Assembly: GCA_036804505.1 (NCBI GenBank)
Contig: DAIRSI010000016.1
Location: 32,891 to 96,890, forward strand
Length of the DNA stretch: 64,000 bases
Direction of reading: 5' to 3'
Source of the DNA: Phocaeicola_A sp036804505
GTDB lineage: Bacteria; Bacteroidota; Bacteroidia; Bacteroidales; Bacteroidaceae
The position numbers were made by a program, and so were the translations under genes. Every line of letters begins with the position of its first letter. The stretch's first letter is position 1. The notes beneath the pieces were generated by a model, which saw nothing but the letters and a program-made list of their open reading frames with translations, was not told the DNA's origin and did no database searches. Positions 26,399 to 36,675 of the stretch are shown here, piece by piece.

Positions 26399-27840
26399 TC
26401 CAAAGGAGGTTTTCTGTTCCCCATGAGAGGTTCAAAAACAAAATTTTTACCTCTACGTGTTTCAAATTCCGCTTTTGCCTCTTTCAAAATAAGCGGATGG
26501 GTATAAATATCGTATGCTGTCAGATAAAAGACGCGTGCTGAATTCATCATACCCTTGGTTCCAACAGTGGTACCTCCACATGCAGTCTGCTGCCAGCTAT
26601 GACCAAAACTGGCTCCTGGTATGAAAGTTGCCGTTCCAAATGAAGCGGCAGGTACTACCCAGCTTACATTACCCACATCGCTGGAGGCTCCGGTCAAAGT
26701 TTCCTTTTCCGACGCCAAAGGATGTACTTTGGATGCTTCATCTAAAAATGTCATATCATTTACTCCCGTAGCTTTCAGTACTTTCTCTGCAAAATCCCGT
26801 TCCCGGGCATCATAATGAACACCGCCCACCAACTCCAGATTATTCTGCAACAATCCTGACAACTGAGGATTGTAAAGTCGTTCATAATTACCTGACTTGA
26901 TTTCATAAGTCATCGTCGTACCCGTACCTAATGCAGCTCCTTCAGCAGCCTTGATTGCCCTTTGCTTTAAATCTTCAACGATTGTTCGTTTCGGACTTCT
27001 CAAATAATACTCCACTTCCGCGTAATTCGGAACAATATTGGCAGACTGACCTCCATTGGTTATAATATAATGAATACGTGAAGTCATAGGTACATGCTCA
27101 CGCATTAAATTCATCATATAATCAAAAGCTTCTACAGCATCAAGTGCAGAACGCCCTTTCTCAGGGGCCATTGAGGCATGAGAACTGATTCCATGAAAAC
27201 GGAAATCTATCTGAACATTAGCAAGTCCTGTCTCCACTGCAACAGCATTTTCACTTGCCGGATGCCAATCCAACACTGCATCCACTCCTTCAAAGCATCC
27301 CTCTCTTACCAAATAAGCCTTGCCGCCACCCCCTTCTTCAGCAGGACAACCATAGAGACGAATAGTCCCCAAGTGTCCTTCTTCCAACCATTTAGAAATA
27401 GCCACTGCACCTGCTACAGCGGCTGTCCCCAATAAATTATGGCCGCATGCATGGCCGTTTTCTTCACTTTTTACGGCTGACTGATAAGGAACTGTATCTT
27501 GTGACATTCCTGGTAATGCATCATATTCAGCCAAAAGGCCAATGACAGGATGTCCTTTACCATATTCAGCAATAAAGGCCGTAGGGATTCCGGCAACGCC
27601 TTTTTTTATCGTGAATCCATTCTTCTGCAAATGTCTTTCCAATAAATCAGAACTGCGATATTCCATATACCCAAGCTCTGCATAAGAATGAATAGCCTTT
27701 TGAATAGAATCATACACAGCAGCCTGTTTCTGCAAATATTTAATTCCCACACTTTGCAATTTTGTCTTTTGTGCAAGAATGCTTAAGGAACATGTCAACG
27801 TCATAGTAATGACACAAACAAAAAAACGACTTCTATTCAT
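26353..27840 (-). CDS. Periplasmic M20D-type amidohydrolase, AbgB-like
   Basis: This 495-residue enzyme has a signal peptide (1-23), unlike cytoplasmic AbgB. Metal-site motifs of the M20D amidohydrolases are NGHACGHN (H130, C132, H134), PAEEGGGGK (E168/E169) and DWHP (H193). The dimerisation domain contains FRFHGISSHASMAPEKGRSA. Relatives cleave p-aminobenzoyl-glutamate, N-acyl amino acids or short peptides. It is the last gene of a six-gene operon, 21 bp after the GltS gene, so released glutamate could be taken straight up (inference). The last residues after PLDYRA are encoded in the reverse complement of the GH43 gene; the native end of the family may have been a little earlier. Confidence 0.87.
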   Translation of the reverse strand: MNRSRFFVCVITMTLTCSLSILAQKTKLQSVGIKYLQKQAAVYDSIQKAIHSYAELGYMEYRSSDLLERHLQKNGFTIKKGVAGIPTAFIAEYGKGHPVIGLLAEYDALPGMSQDTVPYQSAVKSEENGHACGHNLLGTAAVAGAVAISKWLEEGHLGTIRLYGCPAEEGGGGKAYLVREGCFEGVDAVLDWHPASENAVAVETGLANVQIDFRFHGISSHASMAPEKGRSALDAVEAFDYMMNLMREHVPMTSRIHYIITNGGQSANIVPNYAEVEYYLRSPKRTIVEDLKQRAIKAAEGAALGTGTTMTYEIKSGNYERLYNPQLSGLLQNNLELVGGVHYDARERDFAEKVLKATGVNDMTFLDEASKVHPLASEKETLTGASSDVGNVSWVVPAASFGTATFIPGASFGHSWQQTACGGTTVGTKGMMNSARVFYLTAYDIYTHPLILKEAKAEFETRRGKNFVFEPLMGNRKPPLDYRANTFHSQRPVSP

Positions 27841-27861
27841 AATTTTATCTTTTTACACATT

Positions 27862-29190
27862 CTATTTCGATTTCAGCCAACCTTTTTTTATCGAAAATCC
27901 CAATATAATCAAGAACAAAACAAGGACTATCAAGGAAAAATATAAGCCATAGCCATAAACGAATGCCATTGGAGCAAAAGTTATTAAAGAAATTTCTACA
28001 GGAGCAATGAACAAATAAGCTAATGCATAATCCTCCAGACAATGACTTTTCATTTTAGGATCGGCTATACGCAACAACGCAATGCCGGTAGCCATCGTTC
28101 CCGAAAACCATCCCCATGTAAATAAGGCCTTTTCAAACCAGAATTCATTTTTCATCATTCTTCTTCCTACAAACAAGACATAAAACATTGTCACGATAAT
28201 GCCTGAAGCCAATAAAATCACTAATGGGACAATGTATTTAAGAACAATTTCCAACTTGATGGCAGAGATTCCAAATGCAACTAGAAAATCAGTAAAGGCA
28301 CCACTTAGATGCCCGACAGTTTTAGGACATATATAATCAATTGCCTTTGCTTTCCGCAGAATGAACTTCAATAGGATTCCGGCAATAAACGCACAACTGA
28401 ACACTGGCATCTCCAATTTGGGTATAAAGAAGGCCACACCTTTACTGATGCCATAACCACACAAGGCAACTAGTATCAATACGCAAAAGTTCAATGCAAT
28501 GGTGTCAATCGAAATGGAAGAACTGGTGCATTGGCCTACGCTTTCTCTTTTATCTTCAGGAAGCAGACCTGTCCGCAATTCATGAGGAAGATTCTCAAAC
28601 GTAGCTAGAAAAGATGTGTATCCGCGTTTGGTAGCCCATTTGATAAGAGTCATGCCCAAAAAGACAGAGCTTACGATTCCTACTGTCGCTGCCGTCATAG
28701 CTAAGGTCATCATGTCATCATCCCCCATCTGTGAAAAAGCTTGTCCAACGGCAGCAGCTGTGCCATGACCTCCACAATAACCACATGGCATGGAAATGCC
28801 AAAGGCATCACTCACAGGCCAAAACAATCGGAGCACCAAAAGTCCTAATAAACCGCCGAAAGCCCATTGCATCAACATACCTCCTTGGGAATATGCCCAC
28901 ATCTTGCCAATGTCGGATTTAGAACTTTTTGAATTGGAAGATGAAAAGGGAAGACAAGCAAAAATGAGAGCTATCAGAATGCTGGCATAGACACCCATAT
29001 TATCAGACAAGGGAAGCCATTTCAATCCTCCCGGGCCAAATATCAAACCGATGAAACCAGCCATTAGACTTGGTGGAATAAAGTATTTTTGTACTATCTT
29101 CAGTTTTGCACGCATAATCTGGCCTATCAACAACAACGCTGCAATAATGCCTATATCTGTAAAAAGAGTCCAAGGACTAAAATCTGCCAT
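27862..29190 (-). CDS. gltS: Sodium/glutamate symporter, GltS family
   Basis: A 442-residue inner-membrane protein with about 10-12 hydrophobic segments. The GltS signature GGHGTAAAVGQAF lies near residues 140-152, and a second conserved loop LSGAFTDFLVAFGISAIKLE lies near 310. The family imports L-glutamate with Na+. It starts 7 bp after the M14 stop and ends 21 bp before the M20 start, so translation is probably linked. Its place between two peptide/amide hydrolases implies that glutamate, or a close analogue, is the released product. The symbol rests on family membership; specificity is unproven. Confidence 0.85.
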   Translation of the reverse strand: MADFSPWTLFTDIGIIAALLLIGQIMRAKLKIVQKYFIPPSLMAGFIGLIFGPGGLKWLPLSDNMGVYASILIALIFACLPFSSSNSKSSKSDIGKMWAYSQGGMLMQWAFGGLLGLLVLRLFWPVSDAFGISMPCGYCGGHGTAAAVGQAFSQMGDDDMMTLAMTAATVGIVSSVFLGMTLIKWATKRGYTSFLATFENLPHELRTGLLPEDKRESVGQCTSSSISIDTIALNFCVLILVALCGYGISKGVAFFIPKLEMPVFSCAFIAGILLKFILRKAKAIDYICPKTVGHLSGAFTDFLVAFGISAIKLEIVLKYIVPLVILLASGIIVTMFYVLFVGRRMMKNEFWFEKALFTWGWFSGTMATGIALLRIADPKMKSHCLEDYALAYLFIAPVEISLITFAPMAFVYGYGLYFSLIVLVLFLIILGFSIKKGWLKSK

Positions 29191-29197
29191 ATTTATC

Positions 29198-31774
29198 TTA
29201 TTTTATACATTCATGAAAAAATATTGCATTCATAAATATTTTGCTTGTTCCGAACCAATAGGAACGAAAATTCATATCATCTGCAAATATAATCAAACAT
29301 CCATTTCCTTCCTTCTCTGCAAATGCGGAAGGGGTGCCGCTAATTAGTTTTTTATTATTGTTTGACAAATAACCTGAAAGCAACGGAGTCTTCTCATAAT
29401 AAAGAGGTGAAATATACGGATCACTGTTCTTCTTGAAGATCAAATTATTATCTTTTAGAACGGCAATTTCATCTTGATTCAAGCCCCAGGCAAGTGGATG
29501 ACTTTTATCCAAATGACATTTCAGTATGGTACCGGGAATATCTACTCCGGCCTCTGCCTCTTCTCTATCCGAATAGGCTGCATAAGCCGTTGAATCTCTC
29601 TTTACCTCCACCTTTTTTACATTAAACTCCGTCGGGCTCATTCTTTCAGCCCATTTATAGGCTTCTCCTGTTGCTATCAAAGTGCCGCCATTATGCATCC
29701 AGTCAAGCAAAGATGTCTCACTCAAATCGCTCAGTTTTGGTATTCCGTTGGCGGCTATAATAACATTATACTTTTTTAGTTCTTTACTATGAAGAATACT
29801 TCCTTCAATTAAGGTCGGACACATTTGGAATCTTTTATCGAGTAAATACCATATTTCTCCGGATTCAGGGATTCCCATGCCTCTACCTGTGAGCAAGGCG
29901 ACTTTGGGTTGATGAAGCAAAGAGTATGAAGGGCTACCAAAATCGACATCTTTCATTAATCCTGTTTTGGCTGCATAGACATCGACACCGCAAATAGCCG
30001 AAAGGCTGTCAATCATAGCATACAGTTTTGCCGGACCAACAGTCTGATTATTTGCCATAACCAGCAAACTACCATAACCCATTTGTTTCTCCACATCACC
30101 GGATTGGAAAAGATAAGGCTTACTGCATACATTGATGACAACACCGTTTTCCTCCAATTCATAAATCAATTTTGGAGTGTAGAATTCCTGATTATCAAAT
30201 ACATAACCATAATCACTTTTCCCTCCAATTATTCTTCCTGCAGGAAAAACAACCTCCGTAACTTTATCACCCAAAAGATCTTTTGTCTGTTGAACAGTTG
30301 TATAATTAAGATTGTAAGCATGAGTGAACGTCCAAGTCGAAATATCATAAAAAATACTGTCGGTAAAAGTCTTGCAATCTTCCATCAAAGTTCTTACCAT
30401 CAACGGGTATTTCTGTTCTAAAGGAATCACATAAGCATTCTCTTTTTTAAATGACTTGTAATCCTTTGCCAAATGATATACATCGACATGATGCAATTGC
30501 ATATTCTTAAGAAAATGATAAGCTATCGATTTGGAACCTCTAGTATCGAATACATAGCCTTTTACAGCATATTTATGGGAATCATCAGCTGTTTTTCTGA
30601 AGAAATCACTTTGATAATCAAGCAATTTCTCTCGCATATTATAACCTGCAAGTATTGTACCGTACGAAGCTAATGCCTGGTTGCGTATAGTCCAGGCGAA
30701 TGTGCGCAGGCCATACATGGTATTCCTCAAATGTCCGCGAGTGGTTCCTTCTTCATACAACAGACATATTGAACCATGTATATCTCCATAGGCGGCCGCT
30801 TTCCCATAATAATAATCATCGTAATCTTCCTTTGAATAATATGCGGTCCCTATTTTGTCCAATTCCTTTGCACAATAGGATGATATTTCAGAGGTAAGTG
30901 TTTGATTCAACTGAGGCGTAAAAGGATGAGTCCTGCGTGCATCTCCGGGACTGAAATAGAAAGGATGCTGAACCCCCTGTTCATGTTGGTCGACCACAAT
31001 ATTCGGCAACCATTCAAAATAGTTGTTCAACCCATTTACACCTTCCGGATGCTGAGCCATGAGCAAATCACGATTACAGTCAGCCCAATAGTGATTGGTT
31101 CTGCTCGAAGGCCAAGCTTCATTAAATTCCCTGGAATTATCATCACTGACATCTGTCAGACTACGTGATGTATTTACCCAAGATGCAAAACGATTTATAC
31201 CATCAGGATTGGCTCCCGGAGTCATGACAATAATTGTTTTATCCAATATATCATCAATCTGTTCTCCTTGGGCAGCTGCCCAAAAATAGGCTGTTGCCAA
31301 TGAAGAATTCACTCCTGACGGTTCGTTCCCATGGATACTATAAATCAAACTAATGACTACCGGCATTTTCTTCTTATCCAAAGATGCAGAGGTTGAAGCA
31401 TCACTCAGTTTAAGGTGTTCATTACGTAACCTCTCCAGGTTTTTTTGATTCTCCGAAGATGTAATGATGACTTCCACAAAAGGACGATGTTGATAGGTCC
31501 TTCCTGTTTCCTTTACTGACACCCTCGAACTGGATTCTGCCAATGTTTTCATGTAATCCACGACCTGCCCCCAATCTACATGTTGTTGCCCCAACTCAAA
31601 GCCTAAGACACTTTTGGGCACCGGAATCTTTTCATTATAAGTAAAACTGCCTTGCGGGAGAAAATAATCCAAGTTTAAAGAATAAACAGAAGGTTGTGGT
31701 TGCGCAGAAATGCCTATTGCTGAAAGAATCAGCAACAGGCATGTAAAAAGTTTTTTTTGTTTCATACGGTTCAT
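29198..31774 (-). CDS. Large secreted M14-family metallopeptidase
   Basis: An 858-residue protein. ATG codons at 31774 and 31765 are both possible; MKQKK at 31765 gives the cleaner signal peptide, ending ISA-Q. Catalytic features are HGNEPSG (H148, E151), DQHEQG (H264) and the Glu of LLYEEGTTRG (E341/E342). The C-terminal part (about 400-858) contains a class I glutamine-amidotransferase-like region (LLDWMHNGGTLIATGEAYKW), known in long M14 proteins of Bacteroidetes. It follows the SusD stop by under 20 bp. It would trim or cleave amide-linked residues from the imported substrate; this long type is often assumed to act on peptides, but specificity is unknown. Confidence 0.86.
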   Translation of the reverse strand: MNRMKQKKLFTCLLLILSAIGISAQPQPSVYSLNLDYFLPQGSFTYNEKIPVPKSVLGFELGQQHVDWGQVVDYMKTLAESSSRVSVKETGRTYQHRPFVEVIITSSENQKNLERLRNEHLKLSDASTSASLDKKKMPVVISLIYSIHGNEPSGVNSSLATAYFWAAAQGEQIDDILDKTIIVMTPGANPDGINRFASWVNTSRSLTDVSDDNSREFNEAWPSSRTNHYWADCNRDLLMAQHPEGVNGLNNYFEWLPNIVVDQHEQGVQHPFYFSPGDARRTHPFTPQLNQTLTSEISSYCAKELDKIGTAYYSKEDYDDYYYGKAAAYGDIHGSICLLYEEGTTRGHLRNTMYGLRTFAWTIRNQALASYGTILAGYNMREKLLDYQSDFFRKTADDSHKYAVKGYVFDTRGSKSIAYHFLKNMQLHHVDVYHLAKDYKSFKKENAYVIPLEQKYPLMVRTLMEDCKTFTDSIFYDISTWTFTHAYNLNYTTVQQTKDLLGDKVTEVVFPAGRIIGGKSDYGYVFDNQEFYTPKLIYELEENGVVINVCSKPYLFQSGDVEKQMGYGSLLVMANNQTVGPAKLYAMIDSLSAICGVDVYAAKTGLMKDVDFGSPSYSLLHQPKVALLTGRGMGIPESGEIWYLLDKRFQMCPTLIEGSILHSKELKKYNVIIAANGIPKLSDLSETSLLDWMHNGGTLIATGEAYKWAERMSPTEFNVKKVEVKRDSTAYAAYSDREEAEAGVDIPGTILKCHLDKSHPLAWGLNQDEIAVLKDNNLIFKKNSDPYISPLYYEKTPLLSGYLSNNNKKLISGTPSAFAEKEGNGCLIIFADDMNFRSYWFGTSKIFMNAIFFHECIK

Positions 31775-31783
31775 TATATCGTT

Positions 31784-33379
31784 TTAAGGATTTTGCACAC
31801 ATAGAGGATTAACATTCAACTCCGAATTCGGAAAGACCCATTGCCAATCATTGATTCCTGCAGCACGAGTTCTGTTTTCTTCTCCCATTGGATGCCCGTC
31901 ATACATGTTATAATTGGATGCTTCGGGATCTACCTTTGTCGGCATTTTCGTATTACTGTTCCATGGCGAATCACTATAACCTAATTCAGTGCGTACTTTC
32001 GGACCTCTGTCAAGAGCCATATTCAAGCGTTTCAAATCGAGGAAACGAAAACCTTCTCCCCAGAGTTCAATCCGTCGCTGGAACATGACTTCATCAATCA
32101 AGTCATTTCCGGTCTTTGTTGACAATTTATATTGTGGGTCTCTCTGATGTGCCAAAGGATAAAGTGCAGCAGCTGCTTTTACATCATCTCCACTGCGGGC
32201 ATACCCCTCTGCCTCAATCAACATCATCTCGGGCAAACGCATCCAAGGCACATCACCGCATTTTGCATTTTCATCCGTTAGCAAGAATTTATTTGCCATA
32301 TAATTTCTTATATAACCACCGGATGGAACAACAGGAGCCGGTGTGGCCTTCGGGTCTTGAGCACAAGGGAACCAGATTGATTTACGGACATCTGTCTCCG
32401 ATATTCGATTGTAAAGTAAATTATAAATGGCTCTGGGAGTATTCTTATTATAACTCACATTTTTATTTGACATAAAACTATGAAAATCTTTCAAGGTTCC
32501 AGCCTGATCTTCCTGGGCTTTTTTACCCCATAACCATTCGGTATTGCTTTGATCGCTCATCCTATTATTTTTCGTTGTATAAGTATCGGACTGCAAAGTA
32601 GCACCTGAATTATCAACAACCAATTTGGCCATAGCAGCCGCCTCAGCCCATTTCCCTTGGGTTAGAAGCACACGGGCTTTCAAGCCTCTAGCCACGTGGA
32701 CATTGATATGCGATTTATTTTCACGGGCAATGGAAACCTGTGCCAATAAGGATATGGACTGATCAAGATCTTCATTAATCTGCTTGTAGACCTCTTCTAC
32801 GGTAGAACGCGCCCTATTGTCGGTCGTATTATCGGTACGGAGAATCACACCAAGCTGAGTATTGTTTCCTTCAGCCTTATAACGTTCGCCCCAGCACTGA
32901 ACCAAATTAAAATATGCAAATGCACGATATGCCAATGCCTGACCTTTAATATAATTACGTTCCTCCTGCGTCCCGGTAGCGTTATCAATATTGTTTATGA
33001 TCATATTGGCATTTGAGATAAATTTATAAAACAACTCATAATGATAATCTACATGGATAGAAGAAGGATCACGATGCAAAATCCACATGGCAGCCTTTTG
33101 GAACTGAGCATTGGCACGGGTATAAACCAGATCCTCCCCCATCATATCCATCCAAATCATAAAAGTCTGATAACCACCTTGTGCATACCAATTTGAAAGA
33201 TCTGGGGTATACATCAGTTTATGTAAACCGTTAACAGCCATCATTCCTCCGGTTGTCGTTTCAAACATTTGAGACTGATCAACATTTTCCGTTGATGCTG
33301 TTTCCAGAAAGTCTTCCTTACAAGAAGATAAAATGCAAATAGACAATCCAATAACAGCTATATTTAAATATTTATTCAT
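31784..33379 (-). CDS. SusD/RagB-family surface-binding lipoprotein
   Basis: The ATG at 33379 gives a proper lipoprotein leader (MNKYLNIAVIGLSICILSSC). An upstream ATG at 33394 would only add MNYCL. SusD signatures are MMAVNGLHKLMYT, KGQALAYRAFAYFNLVQCWGE, LPEMMLIEAEGYARSGDD and MFQRRIELWGEGFRFLDLKR. The mature protein of about 515 residues would form the extracellular lid of the SusC gene 23 bp upstream. It belongs to an operon without glycosidases, so peptides or amino-acid conjugates are the likely ligands (inference). Confidence 0.92.
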   Translation of the reverse strand: MNKYLNIAVIGLSICILSSCKEDFLETASTENVDQSQMFETTTGGMMAVNGLHKLMYTPDLSNWYAQGGYQTFMIWMDMMGEDLVYTRANAQFQKAAMWILHRDPSSIHVDYHYELFYKFISNANMIINNIDNATGTQEERNYIKGQALAYRAFAYFNLVQCWGERYKAEGNNTQLGVILRTDNTTDNRARSTVEEVYKQINEDLDQSISLLAQVSIARENKSHINVHVARGLKARVLLTQGKWAEAAAMAKLVVDNSGATLQSDTYTTKNNRMSDQSNTEWLWGKKAQEDQAGTLKDFHSFMSNKNVSYNKNTPRAIYNLLYNRISETDVRKSIWFPCAQDPKATPAPVVPSGGYIRNYMANKFLLTDENAKCGDVPWMRLPEMMLIEAEGYARSGDDVKAAAALYPLAHQRDPQYKLSTKTGNDLIDEVMFQRRIELWGEGFRFLDLKRLNMALDRGPKVRTELGYSDSPWNSNTKMPTKVDPEASNYNMYDGHPMGEENRTRAAGINDWQWVFPNSELNVNPLCVQNP

Positions 33380-33402
33380 AAGACAATAATTCAATGTAAC
33401 AA

Positions 33403-36400
33403 TTAAAAAGTAATGTTCAGTCCGAGAGTAAATACTCTTGAAGGCAAATAGACATCTCCATTGCTACTATAGCCGGAGAAAATATTGCGGCGTGGGTATA
33501 TACCCTTCCGCTTTGTTATCTGGAACACATTTTCAGCGGAAGCATATAGCTTCAAGTCGCCTACGCCATATTTCGAGACAAAAGATTTCGGCAATGTATA
33601 TCCCAAATTAATTGTTGACAATTCAAGCATATTGGAAGAAATGAGCCAACGGGTGGAACGTCCTGTCAAATCAGTAGCATCACTGCCATTTGATATGCGG
33701 GGAACATTGGTAATATCGCCAGGATTCTGCCATCTCTTCAAAATATCCACATGAAAAGTAGAATAAGACAAAGACCCTGTTCCAGCTGACATCAGCGTTG
33801 CATAAGCTGTATCAAACATCTTTCCGCCCAACTGATAGTAGAAAGTCATACCCAGAGTTATTCCTTTGTATCCCAGATTGGTTGTCAGTCCACCTGTCAA
33901 AGAAGGCATTGCCTGACCGCTAAAATCAAACTTAGCCTCACTATGTGACGTTGTATAAGTAACGCCGTCGATTGCTATCAGATTGGATGAATTCTTTGCG
34001 ATTGCATCATCACTGGGGACATACAGACTGCTTCCTGTGTCCGGATCGACTCCTCTCCATTGTTCCAGCCAGAATTCATAGCGGGAATGTCCTTCTTCTA
34101 TCTTATGAACTCCATCGATAAAAGGATCAATAGGTAATTTGGTTATTCTGTTTTTTATGTGAGTGGCATTGACACTGGCATCCCAGGTAAAGCCGCTCTT
34201 CGTTTTGATCAAAGTCCCTGACAATTCCACTTCTATTCCTTTATTGTACATGGTTCCGGCATTCATATCCTGAGAACTTACACCTGATGAAGGTGACAAA
34301 GGTACTGAAAATAACAGGTTACTGGAACGACGATCGAACAATTCCACACTACCCTTCAAATTACCGAACAATCCAAATTCCAACGCTGCATCGAAATTTT
34401 GCGAGACTTCCCATTTCAGATTCGTATTTCCCAAAGAACTCTGAACATAACCGGCTTCTGCTGCATTCTGCGCATTTTCGTATGTCGCACGCCAAGGATA
34501 ATAGCCGCCGACATTATCATTTCCAACTTCACCATAAGAAGCTCTCAATTTCAACATATCGACAAATTTGTATTTTTTTATGAAGCTTTCACGACTAAGT
34601 ACCCAACTGCCTCCAAAAGACCAAAAGTTTCCCCAACGGGAATCCTTATAGAATCTGGAGGAACCGTCACGACGATAAGAAGCAGATACGAAATATTTGT
34701 TATCGTAGTCATAGTTGAAACGGGACAAATATCCTTCAGTAGTATATTTATCTGTATAGGAGGTTGGAGTCGTATTGACGTTGGAATAATTGATTAATTC
34801 ATAATTATCGTCAAATTTCTGATCCTTCATGGAAGCATTCAAATAATTATATTCGTAATCATAACTTTCATGTCCGACCAAAGCATCCATATGATGCTTA
34901 CCGAAATCTTTTGTATAGGTAAGCAATTCATTGTAGGTCCATGTTGTTGTATTCGACGATACTTTAGTAGCGCTTCCGGTATTTCCTTTCTCAGGATAGA
35001 CAATGACTGCAGAAGAACTCAAATATGAGTTTGTTCCGACATTGCCATTCAAGGTTAATTTTAAACCTTCCAAAAGAGTAATTTCAGCAAAAGCTTTGGC
35101 ATTTATATTGTTGCGCTTATAACCGTTATAATTTTTCTGAAGTTCCAAAGCAGGATTATTTCCCGAAACATAGTCTCGTACCGGTACTGAAACACCATTT
35201 ACAGAATACCCTGTTCCGAAATCATAAATTAAATTGCCGTTGTCATCCCGCAAATATTCGCCGGTTTCGGGATTATGAACATGTATCGGATAAATAGGAC
35301 CTATATATCTAACAAAGCGGAAGGGATTGATGTTATTATTCATCCCTTCATTCTGATTGCCGTCACTATAACTCAAATTGGCAGCCAGATTCGTTCCTAT
35401 CTTCAACCATTTAGTCACTTGTGAACTGAGATTGGCTCTTCCCGTGTAGCGTTTGAACTGCGAACCAATGATATATCCTTGTTCTTTAGTATATCCGATA
35501 GAAGTAAAATAATCACTCTTGGCTGTTCCGCCACTGATGGAAACAGAAGCATCAGTACGATTTCCAACTCTCTGAATAGCATTTGTCCAATCGGTATCAT
35601 CCGCCCATAAAAGCTGAGCAGAAGAATTTACTTTCCCCGTACTGTCTACGACTTTATCACGTGACACATTGAATGGATTATACGTTAAGTTATCAAATAA
35701 GTTGGTTGCAGCCAACTGCCCCGCTACATCACGGCTTTTGCCGTCTCTGACGTATTGATTCCGCAGATTTTCCCAGTATAGAGACACATAATCATTCATT
35801 CCAACTTTTTCGTAATCACCGGTTTGCTTGGTCGTTATGCCTTGATTGAATTTCAAGTTGACCGTCATCTTTTCTCTGCTTCCTTTCTTGGTGGTAATCA
35901 TTAAAACACCATTGGCAGCACGCGCTCCATAAAGAGCAGACGATGCGGCATCCTTTAACACAGATATACTCTCTATATCATTAGGGTTCAGACTGCTAAT
36001 GGAATTATCATAAGGCATGCCATCCAGTATAATCAAAGGAGTATTGCTCGCTCCGTAAGAACCAATGCCTCGTATATAAATATTAGGCTCAGAACCGGGC
36101 TGGCCATTTGCAGTAGACACTTCCACACCGGAAACCGCTCCCACCAAAGCATCTGTAATTGTTGTCGTCGGTTTTGTTTCCAGTTTGTCTGATTTTACCA
36201 GACTGGCAGAACCGGTAAACGAACTCTTTTTTGCCGTTCCATAAGCTACGACAATCACTTCATCCAGCTGTTGTGTATCATTTTCCAGAAATACCGTCAT
36301 GTTTGACCGCAAAGGCAGTGTTTGTGTGGTCATTCCTATAAATGATATTTTCACCTCTTTCGCATTGGCGGGCACATTAGTAATGGTAAACTTTCCATCC

Positions 36401-36654
36401 AGGTCTGTTATCGTACCTACATTTGTCCCTACTATGAGGACCGACGCCCCAACCACCGTAGAATTATCACTTTTTGACAAGACCGTTCCTGTAATTTTTC
36501 TGACCTGTTGTTCCTCACCTGAAAAGGATGAAGCGGCCTTTGATTCAGTGAAAATACCCAACATACAGATCATCAATCCATACATCAGCAATCCTTCAGG
36601 ATATATGCTTCTTATCAGCCATCCTGAAATTTCTTTAAACTTTTTCTTTCTCAT
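33403..36654 (-). CDS. SusC-type TonB-dependent transporter without STN domain
   Basis: A 1,083-residue importer with a long N-terminal leader (hydrophobic at about 22-37), a CNA-B-like domain (ITGTVLSKSDNSTVVGASV), DEVIVVAYGTA, plug motif VLKDAASSALYGARAANGVL, and a beta-barrel ending in Phe. No STN domain is present, and no sigma/FecR pair is adjacent, so regulation must differ from the first two loci. An inverted repeat in front of the operon is a candidate operator. The gene starts 21 bp after the Ntn-hydrolase stop. Confidence 0.93.
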   Translation of the reverse strand: MRKKKFKEISGWLIRSIYPEGLLMYGLMICMLGIFTESKAASSFSGEEQQVRKITGTVLSKSDNSTVVGASVLIVGTNVGTITDLDGKFTITNVPANAKEVKISFIGMTTQTLPLRSNMTVFLENDTQQLDEVIVVAYGTAKKSSFTGSASLVKSDKLETKPTTTITDALVGAVSGVEVSTANGQPGSEPNIYIRGIGSYGASNTPLIILDGMPYDNSISSLNPNDIESISVLKDAASSALYGARAANGVLMITTKKGSREKMTVNLKFNQGITTKQTGDYEKVGMNDYVSLYWENLRNQYVRDGKSRDVAGQLAATNLFDNLTYNPFNVSRDKVVDSTGKVNSSAQLLWADDTDWTNAIQRVGNRTDASVSISGGTAKSDYFTSIGYTKEQGYIIGSQFKRYTGRANLSSQVTKWLKIGTNLAANLSYSDGNQNEGMNNNINPFRFVRYIGPIYPIHVHNPETGEYLRDDNGNLIYDFGTGYSVNGVSVPVRDYVSGNNPALELQKNYNGYKRNNINAKAFAEITLLEGLKLTLNGNVGTNSYLSSSAVIVYPEKGNTGSATKVSSNTTTWTYNELLTYTKDFGKHHMDALVGHESYDYEYNYLNASMKDQKFDDNYELINYSNVNTTPTSYTDKYTTEGYLSRFNYDYDNKYFVSASYRRDGSSRFYKDSRWGNFWSFGGSWVLSRESFIKKYKFVDMLKLRASYGEVGNDNVGGYYPWRATYENAQNAAEAGYVQSSLGNTNLKWEVSQNFDAALEFGLFGNLKGSVELFDRRSSNLLFSVPLSPSSGVSSQDMNAGTMYNKGIEVELSGTLIKTKSGFTWDASVNATHIKNRITKLPIDPFIDGVHKIEEGHSRYEFWLEQWRGVDPDTGSSLYVPSDDAIAKNSSNLIAIDGVTYTTSHSEAKFDFSGQAMPSLTGGLTTNLGYKGITLGMTFYYQLGGKMFDTAYATLMSAGTGSLSYSTFHVDILKRWQNPGDITNVPRISNGSDATDLTGRSTRWLISSNMLELSTINLGYTLPKSFVSKYGVGDLKLYASAENVFQITKRKGIYPRRNIFSGYSSNGDVYLPSRVFTLGLNITF

Positions 36655-36675
36655 TTTTAATACCTTTTGTCATGT